NCBI RefSeq assembly: GCF_003217355.1
Contig: NZ_QJTK01000002.1
Location: 248,001 to 312,000 of the forward strand
DNA: 64,000 nt
DNA from: Rhodobacter viridis
GTDB lineage: Bacteria; Pseudomonadota; Alphaproteobacteria; Rhodobacterales; Rhodobacteraceae
Direction of reading: 5' to 3'
Position 1 is the stretch's first letter; each line of letters begins with the position of its first letter. The notes below the pieces were generated by a model. It was not told the DNA's origin. It ran no database searches and worked only from the letters and a program-made list of their open reading frames with translations. Of the stretch, positions 29,398 through 38,763 are shown piece after piece. Both the position numbers and the translations under genes were made by a program.

Positions 29398-30243
29398 TCA
29401 CTTCTGGCAGGCGGGGCAGAAATAGCTGGAGCGGCCCGATTGCACGATGCGCTTGATCGGCGTGCCGCAGCCGGGGCAGGGCTCGTCCTCGCGGTCATAG
29501 ACGCGGAAGCTGTGCTGGAAATATCCAAGCTCCCCATCCGCCTGCCGATGATCGCGCAAGGACGATCCGCCCGCCTCGATCGCCTCGGTCAGAACCTCGC
29601 GGATCAGCGGCACCAGCGTCGCCAGCCGCGCCGCCGAAATCCGGTTCGCCGCTCGACGCGGATCGATGCCGGCGCGAAAGAGCACTTCCGACACATAGAT
29701 ATTGCCAAGCCCGGCCACGACATGCTGATCCAGCAACACGGTCTTGATCGGGCTTTTGCGGGTCTTCAGCGCGTCGACCAGATAGGCTTCGTTGAAGTCA
29801 TTGCCGAAAGGCTCGGGCCCGATCCCGGCCAGCAGCCAATGCGCCGCCTCGCGATCGGTGCGGACCAGATCCATCGCCCCGAACCGCCGCGCATCGTTGA
29901 AGGTGACGCGGGCGCCCCCCTCCATATGCAGCACCACATGGTCGTGCTTTTGCGCCGCCGGATGATCGAGATGAAAATCGCCCAGCATCACGCCCGAGAC
30001 CAGCATCCGCCCCGACATGCCCAGATGAATGAGCAGGCTTTCCCCGGTCGAAAGGTCGGCCAGGATGTATTTCGAGCGCCGCCGCAGCCGCTCCACCCGC
30101 GCCCCGGTCAGCCGGTCGGCCATGGCCTCGGGCAGTGGCCAGCGCAGGTCGGGGCGGTTCACCTCGGCCCGGTCGATCACCCGCCCCTCCATCGCGGGGG
30201 CAAGCCCCCGTCGGACCGTCTCGACCTCGGGCAGTTCGGGCAT
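29398..30243 (-). CDS. mutM: Formamidopyrimidine-DNA glycosylase
   Basis: The start ATG at 30243 gives [14 protein letters not shown], the invariant Fpg N-terminus in which P2 and E3 are catalytic; a longer frame to 31215 is antisense to ubiE and is rejected. The 281-residue enzyme ends in a zinc finger with C256, C259, C276 and C279 (CPGC...CPAC). It excises 8-oxoguanine and related oxidised purines and nicks the abasic site. It is divergent from ubiE with a 75-bp intergenic region. Confidence 0.97.
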   Translation of the reverse strand: MPELPEVETVRRGLAPAMEGRVIDRAEVNRPDLRWPLPEAMADRLTGARVERLRRRSKYILADLSTGESLLIHLGMSGRMLVSGVMLGDFHLDHPAAQKHDHVVLHMEGGARVTFNDARRFGAMDLVRTDREAAHWLLAGIGPEPFGNDFNEAYLVDALKTRKSPIKTVLLDQHVVAGLGNIYVSEVLFRAGIDPRRAANRISAARLATLVPLIREVLTEAIEAGGSSLRDHRQADGELGYFQHSFRVYDREDEPCPGCGTPIKRIVQSGRSSYFCPACQK

Positions 30244-30318
30244 TTTCGCTCCTGTCGCATTGTCACCGCTGAAACCGACCCTATAAGGAGGGGGACAGTT
30301 CAAGATCGGCAAGGGCAG

Positions 30319-31071
30319 ATGAGCACGGATCAGACCAAGACGACTCATTTCGGGTTCCAGACGGTGAACGAAGAGGCCAAGGCCGGGATGGTCCATGGGG
30401 TCTTTTCGCGCGTGGCCTCGAAATACGACATCATGAACGATCTGATGAGCATGGGCATCCATCGGATCTGGAAGAATGCGATGATGGACTGGCTGGCGCC
30501 GCGCCCCGAGCAGAAGCTGCTCGATGTGGCAGGCGGCACCGGCGACATCGCTTTCCGCTTCCTGAAACGCGCCAAGGGCTCGACCGCGACCGTCTGCGAC
30601 ATGACGGAATCGATGCTGATCGAGGGCCAGAAACGCGCCGATGCCGAGAACATGGCCTCGCGGCTGAACTGGGTCGTCGGCGATGCGATGGACCTGCCGT
30701 TCGAAAGTAACAGCTTCGACGTCTACACGATCTCGTTCGGGATCCGGAACGTCACCCGCATTCCCGATGCGCTGAAAGAAGCCTACCGCGTGCTGAAACC
30801 GGGCGGGCGGCTGATGGTGCTCGAATTCAGCCAGATCCCGAACGATCTGATGCAGGCGGTCTACGACGCCTATTCCTTCAACGTGATCCCGGTGATGGGG
30901 CAGGTCGTGGCGAATGACCGCGACAGCTACCAATATCTGGTCGAATCGATCCGCAAGTTCCCGAACCAGGAGCTTTTCGCCTCGATGATCCGCGAAGCGG
31001 GCTTCAGCCAGGTCAAATATCGTAACCTTTCCATGGGCATCGCCGCGCTGCACTCGGGCTGGAAGGTGTAA
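30319..31071 (+). CDS. ubiE: Ubiquinone/menaquinone biosynthesis C-methyltransferase UbiE
   Basis: This 250-residue SAM-dependent methyltransferase begins [21 protein letters not shown] at the ATG 30319. It shows [24 protein letters not shown] (about 29-52), SAM motif [14 protein letters not shown] (67-79) and [26 protein letters not shown], all diagnostic of UbiE/COQ5. It methylates the ring carbon of a demethyl-quinone precursor in ubiquinone synthesis. One base separates its stop from the ubiB start, forming a ubiE-ubiB operon. Confidence 0.97.
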   Translation: MSTDQTKTTHFGFQTVNEEAKAGMVHGVFSRVASKYDIMNDLMSMGIHRIWKNAMMDWLAPRPEQKLLDVAGGTGDIAFRFLKRAKGSTATVCDMTESMLIEGQKRADAENMASRLNWVVGDAMDLPFESNSFDVYTISFGIRNVTRIPDALKEAYRVLKPGGRLMVLEFSQIPNDLMQAVYDAYSFNVIPVMGQVVANDRDSYQYLVESIRKFPNQELFASMIREAGFSQVKYRNLSMGIAALHSGWKV

Positions 31072-31072
31072 T

Positions 31073-32596
31073 ATGCGCGGCCCGCACAATCTGTGGCGGC
31101 TGATCCGCACGGGGGCAACCTTCGAGCGGACCGGCGCCATGCGCGTGGCGCTGGAAGCGATGGAGGCGCCGCCGCGGCTGCGCCTTGTCGCGCGCATCAT
31201 GGGCTGGCCGTTCAAATGGCTGGGCTATGCGGGCGATCCCGCGCTGCCGCCGGTGACGCGGGCGATCACCGCGCTCGGCCCGGCCTACATCAAGCTGGGG
31301 CAGGTGCTCTCGACGCGACCCGACGTGGTGGGCGAGGAGCTGGCCAATCAGCTGCGGGTGTTGCAGGACCGTCTGCCGCCGTTTGATCTGGCGCTGGCCA
31401 AGGCGACCTTGGCCGAGGAATACGGCCGTCCGGTCGAAGAAATCTTTTCCGAGTTTTCCGAGCCCGTCGCGGCGGCCTCGATCGCGCAGGTGCATTCGGC
31501 GCGGCTGATCGAAACCGGCGAGCGGGTGGCGGTCAAGGTGCTGCGGCCCGGCATCGAAAAGGCCTTTCAGCGCGACATCGACGCCTTCCATTTCGCCGCG
31601 GACATGATCGAGCGGCTGTCTCCTGCCTCGCGGCGGCTGCGGCCGTCGGACGTGATCAAGCATTTCGCGGATCTGGTTGCGGGCGAGCTTGACCTCCGGC
31701 TGGAAGCGGCGGCGGCCTCGCAATTTGCCGCCAATACCGAGAAAGACGAACATTTCCGGGTGCCGCTGCCGGTCTGGTCGCTGTCGAGCCGCCGGGTGAT
31801 GGTGATCGACTGGGCCGAGGGCCTGCCGATGGGCGACCCGGAGGCGCTGAAGGCCGCGGGTCATGATGTGACCGCGATCGGCACCCGGGTGTTGCAGCTG
31901 TTCCTGAGCCATGCGCTGCGCGACGGCTATTTCCACGGCGACATGCACCAGGGCAACCTGAAGGTGGCCGAGAATGGCGATATCATCGCCTTCGATTTCG
32001 GCATCATGGGCCAGATCGACCAATATACCCGGCATGTCTATGCGGAAATCCTGATGGGCTTCATCCATCGCGATTACCGTCGCGTGGCCGAGGTGCATTT
32101 CGAAGCCGGTTACATCCCGCCCGAGCAGGATGTGGTGCAATTCGCGCTGGCGCTGCGGGCGGTGGGCGAGCCGATCTTCGGGATGAACGCCAAGCAGATC
32201 TCGATGGCGCGGCTTCTGGCCTATCTTTTCGAGGTGACCGAGCGCTTCGGGATGGCGACGCGGACCGAGCTGATCTTGCTGCAACGCACGATGGTGGTGG
32301 TTGAAGGGGTCGCGCGGTCGCTCAACCCCGGGATCAACATGTGGGAAACCGCAAAGCCCGTCGTCGAAAGCTACATCCGCGAGAATGTCGGTCCGCGCGG
32401 CATCCTGCGCGATCTGACCCGCACCGCGCGGGTGTTGGGGCGGTTCGGGCCGCAACTGCCGGAGCTGATGCAGAAGGCGCTCGAGCGGCAGGTTCAACCC
32501 GAAGAAAAGCCCGAGCCGAAATCGGCTCAGGCTCTGGGGGCGGTCAGCGCCGTGTTGATCCTTGCGGCCGGTGTGGCGCTGGGTCTTCTGATCTGA
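31073..32596 (+). CDS. ubiB: Ubiquinone biosynthesis ABC1/ADCK-family protein UbiB
   Basis: This 507-residue atypical kinase-like protein of the UbiB/COQ8 family carries the invariant KxGQ motif [14 protein letters not shown] (K74-Q77). It also has the Ala-rich [13 protein letters not shown] loop, [13 protein letters not shown] (catalytic-loop equivalent), [11 protein letters not shown] (metal-binding DFG) and a C-terminal hydrophobic helix (about 485-507) for membrane association. It is required for ubiquinone synthesis as an ATPase, not as a protein kinase. It follows ubiE and is convergent with flgD, the stops being adjacent. Confidence 0.96.
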   Translation: MRGPHNLWRLIRTGATFERTGAMRVALEAMEAPPRLRLVARIMGWPFKWLGYAGDPALPPVTRAITALGPAYIKLGQVLSTRPDVVGEELANQLRVLQDRLPPFDLALAKATLAEEYGRPVEEIFSEFSEPVAAASIAQVHSARLIETGERVAVKVLRPGIEKAFQRDIDAFHFAADMIERLSPASRRLRPSDVIKHFADLVAGELDLRLEAAAASQFAANTEKDEHFRVPLPVWSLSSRRVMVIDWAEGLPMGDPEALKAAGHDVTAIGTRVLQLFLSHALRDGYFHGDMHQGNLKVAENGDIIAFDFGIMGQIDQYTRHVYAEILMGFIHRDYRRVAEVHFEAGYIPPEQDVVQFALALRAVGEPIFGMNAKQISMARLLAYLFEVTERFGMATRTELILLQRTMVVVEGVARSLNPGINMWETAKPVVESYIRENVGPRGILRDLTRTARVLGRFGPQLPELMQKALERQVQPEEKPEPKSAQALGAVSAVLILAAGVALGLLI

Positions 32597-33268
32597 TCAG
32601 TCGGGATCGCGCAGCGCCGAGATTGACCCTGTCGAGATGGTGCTGCCCCCGGCCAAGACCAGAACGGCACCGTCGCTGGTCCCCTGTGCTTCGACGACCC
32701 GGTTGTAAGTCTCGATCGGGTCGGTCGAAAGCAGCGTGCCGTTGTTGTAGCTTTCCAGCTCGAACGTGTAACTTCCGGCCGGAAGCGCATTGCCATCGGC
32801 ATCGGTGCCGTTCCACGCGATCGCATCGCTCGAGACCGGCGTGGTGAAGCGTGAGACTTCGTTGCCGCTGGCATCACTGACGACCACCGTGGTATCGGTC
32901 GCGCCCTTGACCGGATTGGGCGAAATCGTCACCGAATTGGTGCCGTCAAAATAGCCGGGCGAGTCCGAGCGGGCTTCCATGCCCACCCAGTTGGCATATT
33001 CGCTCATCCCCATCACGCCCATCTGCGTGGCAAGGCCGGTGAGCAGGTTATTCGTCTTCACCTGCTGTTCGACCTGCGAAAAGGTCGCCAGCTGAACTGC
33101 GTAATCGGCGCTGTCCATCGGGCTGGTCGGGTCCTGATTGGTCATCTGCGTCGTCAGCAGCTTCAGGAACATCTGGTAATCGGAACTGACGCTGGCCGCG
33201 GTCGAGGATGAGGACGAACTCGACGAGTTCGAGCCGTTGGTCGAGGTGGAGGAGGTTACACTGGTCAT
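32597..33268 (-). CDS. flgD: Flagellar hook capping protein FlgD
   Basis: The 223-residue protein has a Ser-rich low-complexity N-terminus (about residues 4-27). The conserved FlgD core follows: YQMFLKLLTTQMTNQDPTSPMDSADYAVQLATFSQVEQQVKTN. The C-terminal half is the FlgD tudor/FN3-like region (NPVKGATDTTVVVSDASGNEV, WNGTDADGNALPAGSYTF). It forms the scaffold cap for hook assembly and is later removed. It follows fliK by 11 bp on the minus strand. Confidence 0.93.
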   Translation of the reverse strand: MTSVTSSTSTNGSNSSSSSSSSTAASVSSDYQMFLKLLTTQMTNQDPTSPMDSADYAVQLATFSQVEQQVKTNNLLTGLATQMGVMGMSEYANWVGMEARSDSPGYFDGTNSVTISPNPVKGATDTTVVVSDASGNEVSRFTTPVSSDAIAWNGTDADGNALPAGSYTFELESYNNGTLLSTDPIETYNRVVEAQGTSDGAVLVLAGGSTISTGSISALRDPD

Positions 33269-33279
33269 GGGGCTCTCTT

Positions 33280-35757
33280 TCAGATTCTCAGGTCAAGCCC
33301 GCCCGAAGCGCTGCGAGGCGAGGATTGAAGGGCGATGGAGGTGGTCTCGAAGCGGGCAACGGGCTCGCGCTCTGGCGCGGCTTGAGCCAGAATCGAGTCC
33401 GTTTCCGCCTGTTGTTGCGCCGAAGAGCGCTGATCGGACTGTTGGCCGAACTCGAAGCCGACGTTCGAATAGCCCATCTCGCGGAAATCGCGGGCAAGGC
33501 TGTCGATGTTGCGCCGCATCAGATCCAGCGTTTCCGGCCGCTCGGCCTGAACGGCGACGGTGATGGTGCCATCGCTGCTGTGCAGGGTCATCCGCACCTT
33601 GCCGAGTTCCTCGGGCGACAGCGTCAGTTCGACGGTCCGATTCCCGGCATCGGCCAGGGCTTGCGACATCTGATGCGCGATGGCATGCGGGCTTGCTGCC
33701 CGGTGTGTGCCGGTTGCGGCGCCCGCATCGCCACCAAACAACGATGCGCTGCGCTCGGCGGTTGTGGCCGTGCCGGTGGTGCCGAAAGACAGGGCACCGC
33801 CTGAGGACGTCCCGGAGAGGCTGTCGACCTTGTCGGTGGCAGGCGCGGCGGTTGCCTCTGCCGTCTTGACGCTGGCATCTGCTGCCGCGCCAGCGCCTTG
33901 CGGTCCCGCGTCCCCGCGATCCTTGGCCGAGGCAACCTCTTTCGACTCGCGCAACCGTGTCATGCGCGGTTGCGGTTCGGTGGACGGGCCTGCCGTCGAT
34001 GTGGATTGAGATGCAGTCACCGGGGGGGACGCAACCTGGTCCGTGACCGCTTGCGCGACCGGAACGGACTTCGGTTGTGTCGGCGTCGCGCTGTCCGCGT
34101 CGGCTGCCGTCGCGGTTTTCGGTTCCGCAGCCGCAGCTTTTGGCGCCGCGACTTCGGCGCTGTTCGCGACCTTGCTGGCCCGCGCTTGCGCAAGGGCTAC
34201 GCCCGCCGTGTCAGCGGTTTGCGGGGGGGGCGCCGATTGTGCCTCTTCAGCCCGCGGGGCGGAAGCTTGCGACGCCAGAGCTGCCATGACCCGCGATTCG
34301 GCAAGAGTTTCACGGGACGAAGAGGCGGTCATGGGCTCCGATTGCGAGACAAGCCGCACCGAAACGTCCTGCGACATCGAGGCCCGCGTTTGGTCTTGTG
34401 TTTTGCCTGCGGCGGCCGTTTGCGCCGTGCCTTCGCGTGCCCCGGGACGCCGATCGACGACATTGCGGGTTGCCGCGGACGTGTTCCCCGCAGCGACTTC
34501 GCTCGAGGCGACCGCCTGGACGGGCCCTGCCGCAGAGGCCGAACCAAAGGGCGCAGCTTGTCCCGTGGTCGGCGTCGCGTTTGCAAACGTGTCCGTTGCG
34601 GAATGCTTTTCGGTTTCCGCCCTCACGTCGTCCGCCACGGCCGGATTGTGTTCGCTGCCGGCCGACGTCGATGCGGCACGTGCCGTTGCGGGCTCTTGCG
34701 CGGACTGCGCCGAAGCCTGAGCGCGTCCGGTAGAAGCTTGCCGCGGCGGCTCCGCGTGCTGAGAGACCTGTCGCGCCGCCTGCGAAGAGGCGTTCGCCGT
34801 CACGGGCTGGGATGCTTGGGACGGTGCAGTCTGCGCAAAGGCCGTTGCCATGGCGGCTGGCAGCTTTTCCGCGGCCGAATCGTCGCTTGCGACGGCAGGA
34901 GCCGCTCGTTCTTTCGACTTCGGATCAGTGGATTCCAAGGCGCGAGGCGCTTCGGTGCGCGATTCGGGAATGCCGTCCTGCAGACCCAGGGCAGCCGCCA
35001 CGGGTGTGCCCTGCGACGCCGCGCCCACTGTTTCCTGAAGCTTCGGGATGGCGTCAGCGACCCCCGCGCGCCCGACCGGCGCCTCCCGGCCGATCCGCGC
35101 CGAGGCGAGTGTCGCCGCGGTCGTTTCGGCCTCAGTGGCTGCGGAGCCATCTGTCACGACCGGCGCCGCGCCTGAGGGGAAAACGGCAGCCGCGACAATC
35201 GCCGCTTCGGCGCTTTCCGTGCCGGGCAGGGGCTGCGCTTTCGCCGCCGAGGTCTCGCCCTTTTGCGTTTCCGGTGTTGCCGACGCGGCCTGCGGAGCCA
35301 CTGCCCCTGCGGTCTCGCGCGTCGTGATGCGTCCAGCTCCCTTCGGCAAGGACGAGACTGCGGCCGCTTCCTGTCCCGGAAGGTGAACCGCGGCCGCAAG
35401 ATCCGGAGAAAGCGCGCCATCAGCGGCGGCAGGCGCCTGTGCCGCGCCGAGCGTCGCCTGTTGCAGATTGCTTTGCATCGCGGCCGCGACCGTGCCCGAA
35501 ATGCCCGTCAGGACACTGTCGAGCGCGCCTGCGCCCGCGTCAGCTGCTGCCAACTCGGTCAGCTTGGTTGCTGCTTTATCCAGCTCGGTTCCGTTCCGCG
35601 TCTCCGCAGACATGGGCGATTCGGCAAGAATAGTTGCGAAGGCATCATGCCTTCCGGTCGCCGCACCAGTTTCAGCGGCGCCATCAGCACCTCCTCCCTC
35701 CACTGGAGAAACGGTGGAAAGAAACGAGATCTGATCCGAGAGAGCGAGTGTTTTCAT
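33280..35757 (-). CDS. fliK: Flagellar hook-length control protein FliK
   Basis: This 825-residue protein is about twice the usual FliK length. Roughly residues 1-660 are Ala/Ser/Thr/Glu-rich low-complexity sequence expected to be extended, which suits its ruler function. Only the C-terminal Flg_hook domain is clearly conserved: RTVELTLSPEELGKVRMTLHSSDGTITVAVQAE then ARDFREMGYSNVGFEF. It switches export specificity when the hook reaches length. It precedes flgD in a two-gene operon and is divergent from the rod-binding-protein gene. Named from the domain and context. Confidence 0.83.
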   Translation of the reverse strand: MKTLALSDQISFLSTVSPVEGGGADGAAETGAATGRHDAFATILAESPMSAETRNGTELDKAATKLTELAAADAGAGALDSVLTGISGTVAAAMQSNLQQATLGAAQAPAAADGALSPDLAAAVHLPGQEAAAVSSLPKGAGRITTRETAGAVAPQAASATPETQKGETSAAKAQPLPGTESAEAAIVAAAVFPSGAAPVVTDGSAATEAETTAATLASARIGREAPVGRAGVADAIPKLQETVGAASQGTPVAAALGLQDGIPESRTEAPRALESTDPKSKERAAPAVASDDSAAEKLPAAMATAFAQTAPSQASQPVTANASSQAARQVSQHAEPPRQASTGRAQASAQSAQEPATARAASTSAGSEHNPAVADDVRAETEKHSATDTFANATPTTGQAAPFGSASAAGPVQAVASSEVAAGNTSAATRNVVDRRPGAREGTAQTAAAGKTQDQTRASMSQDVSVRLVSQSEPMTASSSRETLAESRVMAALASQASAPRAEEAQSAPPPQTADTAGVALAQARASKVANSAEVAAPKAAAAEPKTATAADADSATPTQPKSVPVAQAVTDQVASPPVTASQSTSTAGPSTEPQPRMTRLRESKEVASAKDRGDAGPQGAGAAADASVKTAEATAAPATDKVDSLSGTSSGGALSFGTTGTATTAERSASLFGGDAGAATGTHRAASPHAIAHQMSQALADAGNRTVELTLSPEELGKVRMTLHSSDGTITVAVQAERPETLDLMRRNIDSLARDFREMGYSNVGFEFGQQSDQRSSAQQQAETDSILAQAAPEREPVARFETTSIALQSSPRSASGGLDLRI

Positions 35758-35867
35758 GACCTCACGACTTCTGCCTGTGACCCGCTCAGAATGGCAGCAG
35801 GAGGTTACCGCTTCTTTACCCCGTTATGAGAGAACAAAGCGAAATCGGTTCAATTGGAGCGATTCCC

Positions 35868-36164
35868 ATGGACATTCGGGCTGTCACGGCCGCCGCCACC
35901 TCTGCCGCGTCGGATGGCAAGGCGAAAGACGAAGCGGCCCTGCGTCACAAGGCGCAGGACCTTGAAGCCAGTTTTCTGGCGGAAATGCTGAAATACACCG
36001 GTCTCGGAAAGAGCGAGGGCGGTTTCGACGGCGGCGTGGGGGAAGAGCAGTTCTCTTCGTTCCTGGTCGACGAATACGCCAACAAGATGGTCAAGGCCGG
36101 AGGCATCGGTCTTGCCGAGAGCATCTTCAAGTCGCTGCAGAAAGGAGCGGAGCATGCAGAATGA
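35868..36164 (+). CDS. Rod-binding protein (FlgJ N-terminal-like)
   Basis: The ATG at 35868 has GGAG 9 bp upstream; an in-frame ATG at 35826 lacks one. The 98-residue protein matches the FlgJ rod-binding domain (KAQDLEASFLAEMLKYTGLGK, then FLVDEYANKMVKAGGIGLAESI). It lacks the C-terminal muramidase domain found in enterobacterial FlgJ, as is usual in alphaproteobacteria. It should help the rod pass through peptidoglycan, with lytic activity supplied by another protein. The 3' end overlaps the next gene by 11 bp. Confidence 0.85.
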   Translation: MDIRAVTAAATSAASDGKAKDEAALRHKAQDLEASFLAEMLKYTGLGKSEGGFDGGVGEEQFSSFLVDEYANKMVKAGGIGLAESIFKSLQKGAEHAE

Positions 36165-36498
36165 AACCGAGGACCGGATCGCCCGGCTGATCGACCTCTT
36201 GCGTCTCGAGAAGGACGTGATCCGCAATGCCGAATTCGCGGCGCTGCCGGATCTCATCACGCGCAAGGAGGCGCTGCTTGACGAGTTGCAGGGCACGCCC
36301 GCGCGTCTGCTGCTTGGCGCGCAGGAAATGGCGCTTGAAAACCAGCGTCTTCTGGACGCGGCGATCAAGGGCGTGCGTTCGGTGCAAGCGCGGCTCGCCG
36401 AGATCCGCGAAGCGTCGAAAAGCTACATGAGCTATGATCAGAACGGGAAGGCCCGCAAGATCAGCCCCGAGGGCGGCTCGATCGAACGACGTGCGTAA
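36154..36498 (+). CDS. FlgN-like flagellar protein (putative chaperone)
   Basis: This 114-residue, mostly helical protein (RIARLIDLLRLEKDVIRNAEFAALPDLITRKEALLDEL) resembles FlgN/FliT-type export chaperones, which protect FlgK and FlgL before secretion. The start at 36154 follows AAAGGAGCG and overlaps the rod-binding-protein gene by 11 bp, so the two are co-translated. Similarity is by pattern only; a hypothetical flagellar protein is the cautious alternative. The C-terminus (SYMSYDQNGKARKI) is found in other alphaproteobacterial flagellar cluster proteins of this type. Confidence 0.65.
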   Translation: MQNETEDRIARLIDLLRLEKDVIRNAEFAALPDLITRKEALLDELQGTPARLLLGAQEMALENQRLLDAAIKGVRSVQARLAEIREASKSYMSYDQNGKARKISPEGGSIERRA

Positions 36499-36525
36499 AC
36501 CATTCTTCGAAAATCCGAACTATCC

Positions 36526-36549
36526 AGGGCCGTCCGAAAGGGCGGCCTT
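36526..36549 (+). terminator. Terminator-like hairpin with GAAA loop before fliC
   Basis: GGCCGTCC (36528-36535) pairs with GGGCGGCC (36540-36547) around a GAAA tetraloop, with one G-U pair. No good U tract follows. It may end the rod-binding/FlgN-like transcript. A CtrA-like box begins at its 3' edge. Confidence 0.4.
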
Positions 36550-36562
36550 AGCACTTCGTTAG
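36548..36562 (+). promoter_or_regulatory. Possible CtrA-like box upstream of fliC
   Basis: TTAG-N7-TTAG at 36548-36562 differs from the CtrA consensus at one base per half-site; the flgE box has the same TTAG variant in one half. It is 146 bp upstream of the fliC ATG. No clear sigma-28 promoter (TAAA with GCCGATAA) was visible in this 209-bp gap. Confidence 0.3.
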
Positions 36563-36707
36563 GTCTTCACGTGCCAAGGTTCCCCTGCATCCAGAGGGGT
36601 GGCGCGGCAGGGCAGCGATGCAGCCGCATGGGTCAGAAAGCCGTAGGCGCCGTTTTACCGACGGCAAGTGAAACCCGGCGCAAAGCGCCAAAGACGAAGG
36701 ACCTGAC

Positions 36708-37898
36708 ATGTCCAGCATTCTCACGAACACCAGCGCCATGGTTGCGCTGCAAACCCTCAAGGGCATCAACTCGAACCTGTCGAAGACCCAGTCGGAAATC
36801 TCGACCGGCAAGACCGTCGCATCGGCCAAGGACAATTCCGCGGTCTGGGCCATCTCGAAAGTGATGGAATCGGACGTGAGCGGCTTCGAGTCGGTTTCGA
36901 CCAGCCTTGCGACCGGTCAATCGATGGTGTCGGTGGCTCGGACCGCCGTTGAATCGATCACGGACGACCTCAAGACGATCAAGCAAAAGATCGTTGCAGC
37001 GCAGGATCCGTCGGCGGACACTGGCAAGCTCAACGATGAGATTGGCGAACTGGTCAAGATGATCAAGGCGAAAGTCTCGGGCGCGCAGTTCAACGGCGTC
37101 AACCTGATCAGCTCGGCCGGCTCGGAAACCATCCTCGGTTCGCTCGACCGCGCGGGCGGTACCGTTACGACCAACACCATCGACATCGCCCACCAGGACA
37201 TGAGCACTGCCGCGAGCGCCTTGGCGACCGGGACGGTTGCTGCTGGCGCGACGGCGGGCAACTTTGCTCCGGCCGGTGGCAACAAGGGCTCGGCGGCGAT
37301 CGAAGCCGGCGGCGCGGCGGGTTTTGCGCTCTCTGGTCTCGAAGTCGGCGAAACGGTCACCATGGCCATCGGCGACAAGTCGTTCAGCTATCAGGTCAGC
37401 CAGGCTGATGTGGACTCGGGCTCGGACGTGAACGAAGTTGCGACCGCCAACCTCTACAGCCAGGTGATGGACGCCGGGATCACTGGCGTGACCGCGACCT
37501 ACACCGCCGGCAGCGCTGATCTGACGATCAACGTCGGCTCCACTGCAACGCTCGGTGTCAACATGAGCGTGTCGATCAACGCGGCGGGTTCGGGTCCGCT
37601 CGCGGGTCTGGATGGCTTCACCACGTCGAACACCGTGGCCGACATCGAATCGATGATCAACGGCTCCATCGACGCGGCCGCTGCCTTCGGTGCCGTCGAA
37701 TCGCGGATCGAGAGCCAGGCGAGCTTCGTCAGCGACCTCGGTGATGCGCTGAAGAACGGTATCGGCGCTCTGGTCGACGCTGACATGGAAGAGGCTTCGG
37801 CCCGTCTGCAAGCTCTGCAGACCCAGCAGCAGCTGGGTATCCAGTCGCTGTCGATCGCCAACCAGCAACCGCAGTCGATCCTGTCGCTGTTCAAGTGA
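36708..37898 (+). CDS. fliC: Flagellin
   Basis: This 396-residue filament protein has the conserved flagellin N-terminal helices (MSSILTNTSAMVALQTLKGIN, SEISTGKTVASAKDNSAVWAIS) and C-terminal helices (EEASARLQALQTQQQLGIQSLSIANQQPQSILSLF). The central ~170 residues are Ala/Gly/Thr-rich and variable, as expected for the surface-exposed domain. It has no signal peptide because it is exported through the flagellar type III system. It is followed by a GC hairpin and then flaF and flbT, which control flagellin synthesis in alphaproteobacteria. Confidence 0.97.
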   Translation: MSSILTNTSAMVALQTLKGINSNLSKTQSEISTGKTVASAKDNSAVWAISKVMESDVSGFESVSTSLATGQSMVSVARTAVESITDDLKTIKQKIVAAQDPSADTGKLNDEIGELVKMIKAKVSGAQFNGVNLISSAGSETILGSLDRAGGTVTTNTIDIAHQDMSTAASALATGTVAAGATAGNFAPAGGNKGSAAIEAGGAAGFALSGLEVGETVTMAIGDKSFSYQVSQADVDSGSDVNEVATANLYSQVMDAGITGVTATYTAGSADLTINVGSTATLGVNMSVSINAAGSGPLAGLDGFTTSNTVADIESMINGSIDAAAAFGAVESRIESQASFVSDLGDALKNGIGALVDADMEEASARLQALQTQQQLGIQSLSIANQQPQSILSLFK

Positions 37899-37907
37899 TG
37901 ACTTTCG

Positions 37908-37930
37908 GGGGGCGCCTTGGCGGCGCCCCC
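37908..37930 (+). terminator. GC-rich hairpin after fliC
   Basis: GGGGGCGCC (37908-37916) pairs perfectly with GGCGCCCCC (37922-37930) around TTGGC, 10 bp after the fliC stop. The U tract is weak (TCTGCCC), so it may stabilise the abundant fliC mRNA or only partly terminate before flaF. Confidence 0.65.
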
Positions 37931-37984
37931 TCTGCCCGCGGCAAAGCCGCGATCTGACCCCTCTCGCCACTGGAAGGTATTCCT

Positions 37985-38362
37985 GTGAACGCCACGATTC
38001 TGGCCAAAACGGCCTACGCAAACCCCGGTCAGCCCACCCGCACCCTGCGCGGCACCGAATACGAAATATTCGCGCGTGTGACCCATCGCCTCAAACAGGC
38101 GGCCGGTATGGAAAAGTCGAATTTCCCCGCGCTTGTGCGTGCGCTTTACGATAACCGCCGTCTCTGGACGACTCTGGCGGTTGATGTTGCCCTTCCCGAC
38201 AATGAACTCCCCGATACGCTGCGGGCGCGTATCTTCTACCTGAATCAATTCACTCAGGCGCACAGCGGCAAGGTCCTCAAGGGCGAAGCCACCGTCGACG
38301 TCCTCATCGATATCAACACCGCGATCATGCGCGGTCTGCGTCGGGAGGGTGGTGCGGAATGA
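37985..38362 (+). CDS. flaF: Flagellar biosynthesis regulator FlaF
   Basis: The 125-residue protein matches FlaF (AYANPGQPTRTLRGTEYEIFARVTHRL, then FPALVRALYDNRRLWTTLAVDVA and LPDTLRARIFYLNQFT). In Caulobacter, FlaF is needed for flagellin translation or secretion and opposes FlbT. The gene follows fliC and overlaps flbT by 4 bp, the usual alphaproteobacterial fliC-flaF-flbT arrangement. Confidence 0.93.
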   Translation: MNATILAKTAYANPGQPTRTLRGTEYEIFARVTHRLKQAAGMEKSNFPALVRALYDNRRLWTTLAVDVALPDNELPDTLRARIFYLNQFTQAHSGKVLKGEATVDVLIDINTAIMRGLRREGGAE

Positions 38363-38763
38363 CCGGCCTGGTTCTCAAACTCGCCCCCAAAGAACGTGTG
38401 CTGATCAACGGCGCCGTGATCGAAAATGGGGACCGTCGTTCCCGCCTTGCGATCATGACCCCGAATGCGCATATCCTGCGTCTGCGCGACGCGATCCACC
38501 CCGAGGAAGTCAACACCCCGGTCCGTCGTGTCTGCTATATCGCGCAACTCGTGCTCTCGGGGGATGCCGAGCCTGGCGAGGCGCGGATGCAACTCTTGCG
38601 CGGCATCGAGCAACTCAGCCAGGTTCTGACCGATCATGACAGCCGGTCTCATCTGACCCAGGCCACGGCGGCCGTGCTGGAAGATCAGCATTATCAGGCC
38701 TTGAAGTCGCTGCGCGCCCTTCTGCCAAGGGAGGAGCGGCTTCTCGCCGCCGGAAGCGCGTGA
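38359..38763 (+). CDS. flbT: Flagellin mRNA repressor FlbT
   Basis: The 134-residue protein begins MTGLVLKLAPKERVLINGAVIENGDRRSRLAI, the typical FlbT N-terminus, and has LRDAIHPEEVNTPVRRVCYIAQLVLSGD. FlbT binds the flagellin mRNA 5' leader in Caulobacter and promotes its decay when the hook is not complete. It overlaps flaF by 4 bp and the next gene by 4 bp, making flaF-flbT-DUF1217 translationally coupled. Confidence 0.93.
   Translation: MTGLVLKLAPKERVLINGAVIENGDRRSRLAIMTPNAHILRLRDAIHPEEVNTPVRRVCYIAQLVLSGDAEPGEARMQLLRGIEQLSQVLTDHDSRSHLTQATAAVLEDQHYQALKSLRALLPREERLLAAGSA

Noticed and set aside
36499-36707. Sigma-28 promoter for fliC.
   Set aside because: No TAAA/GCCGATAA pair with correct spacing; GCCGTTTT near 36650 has no matching upstream element.
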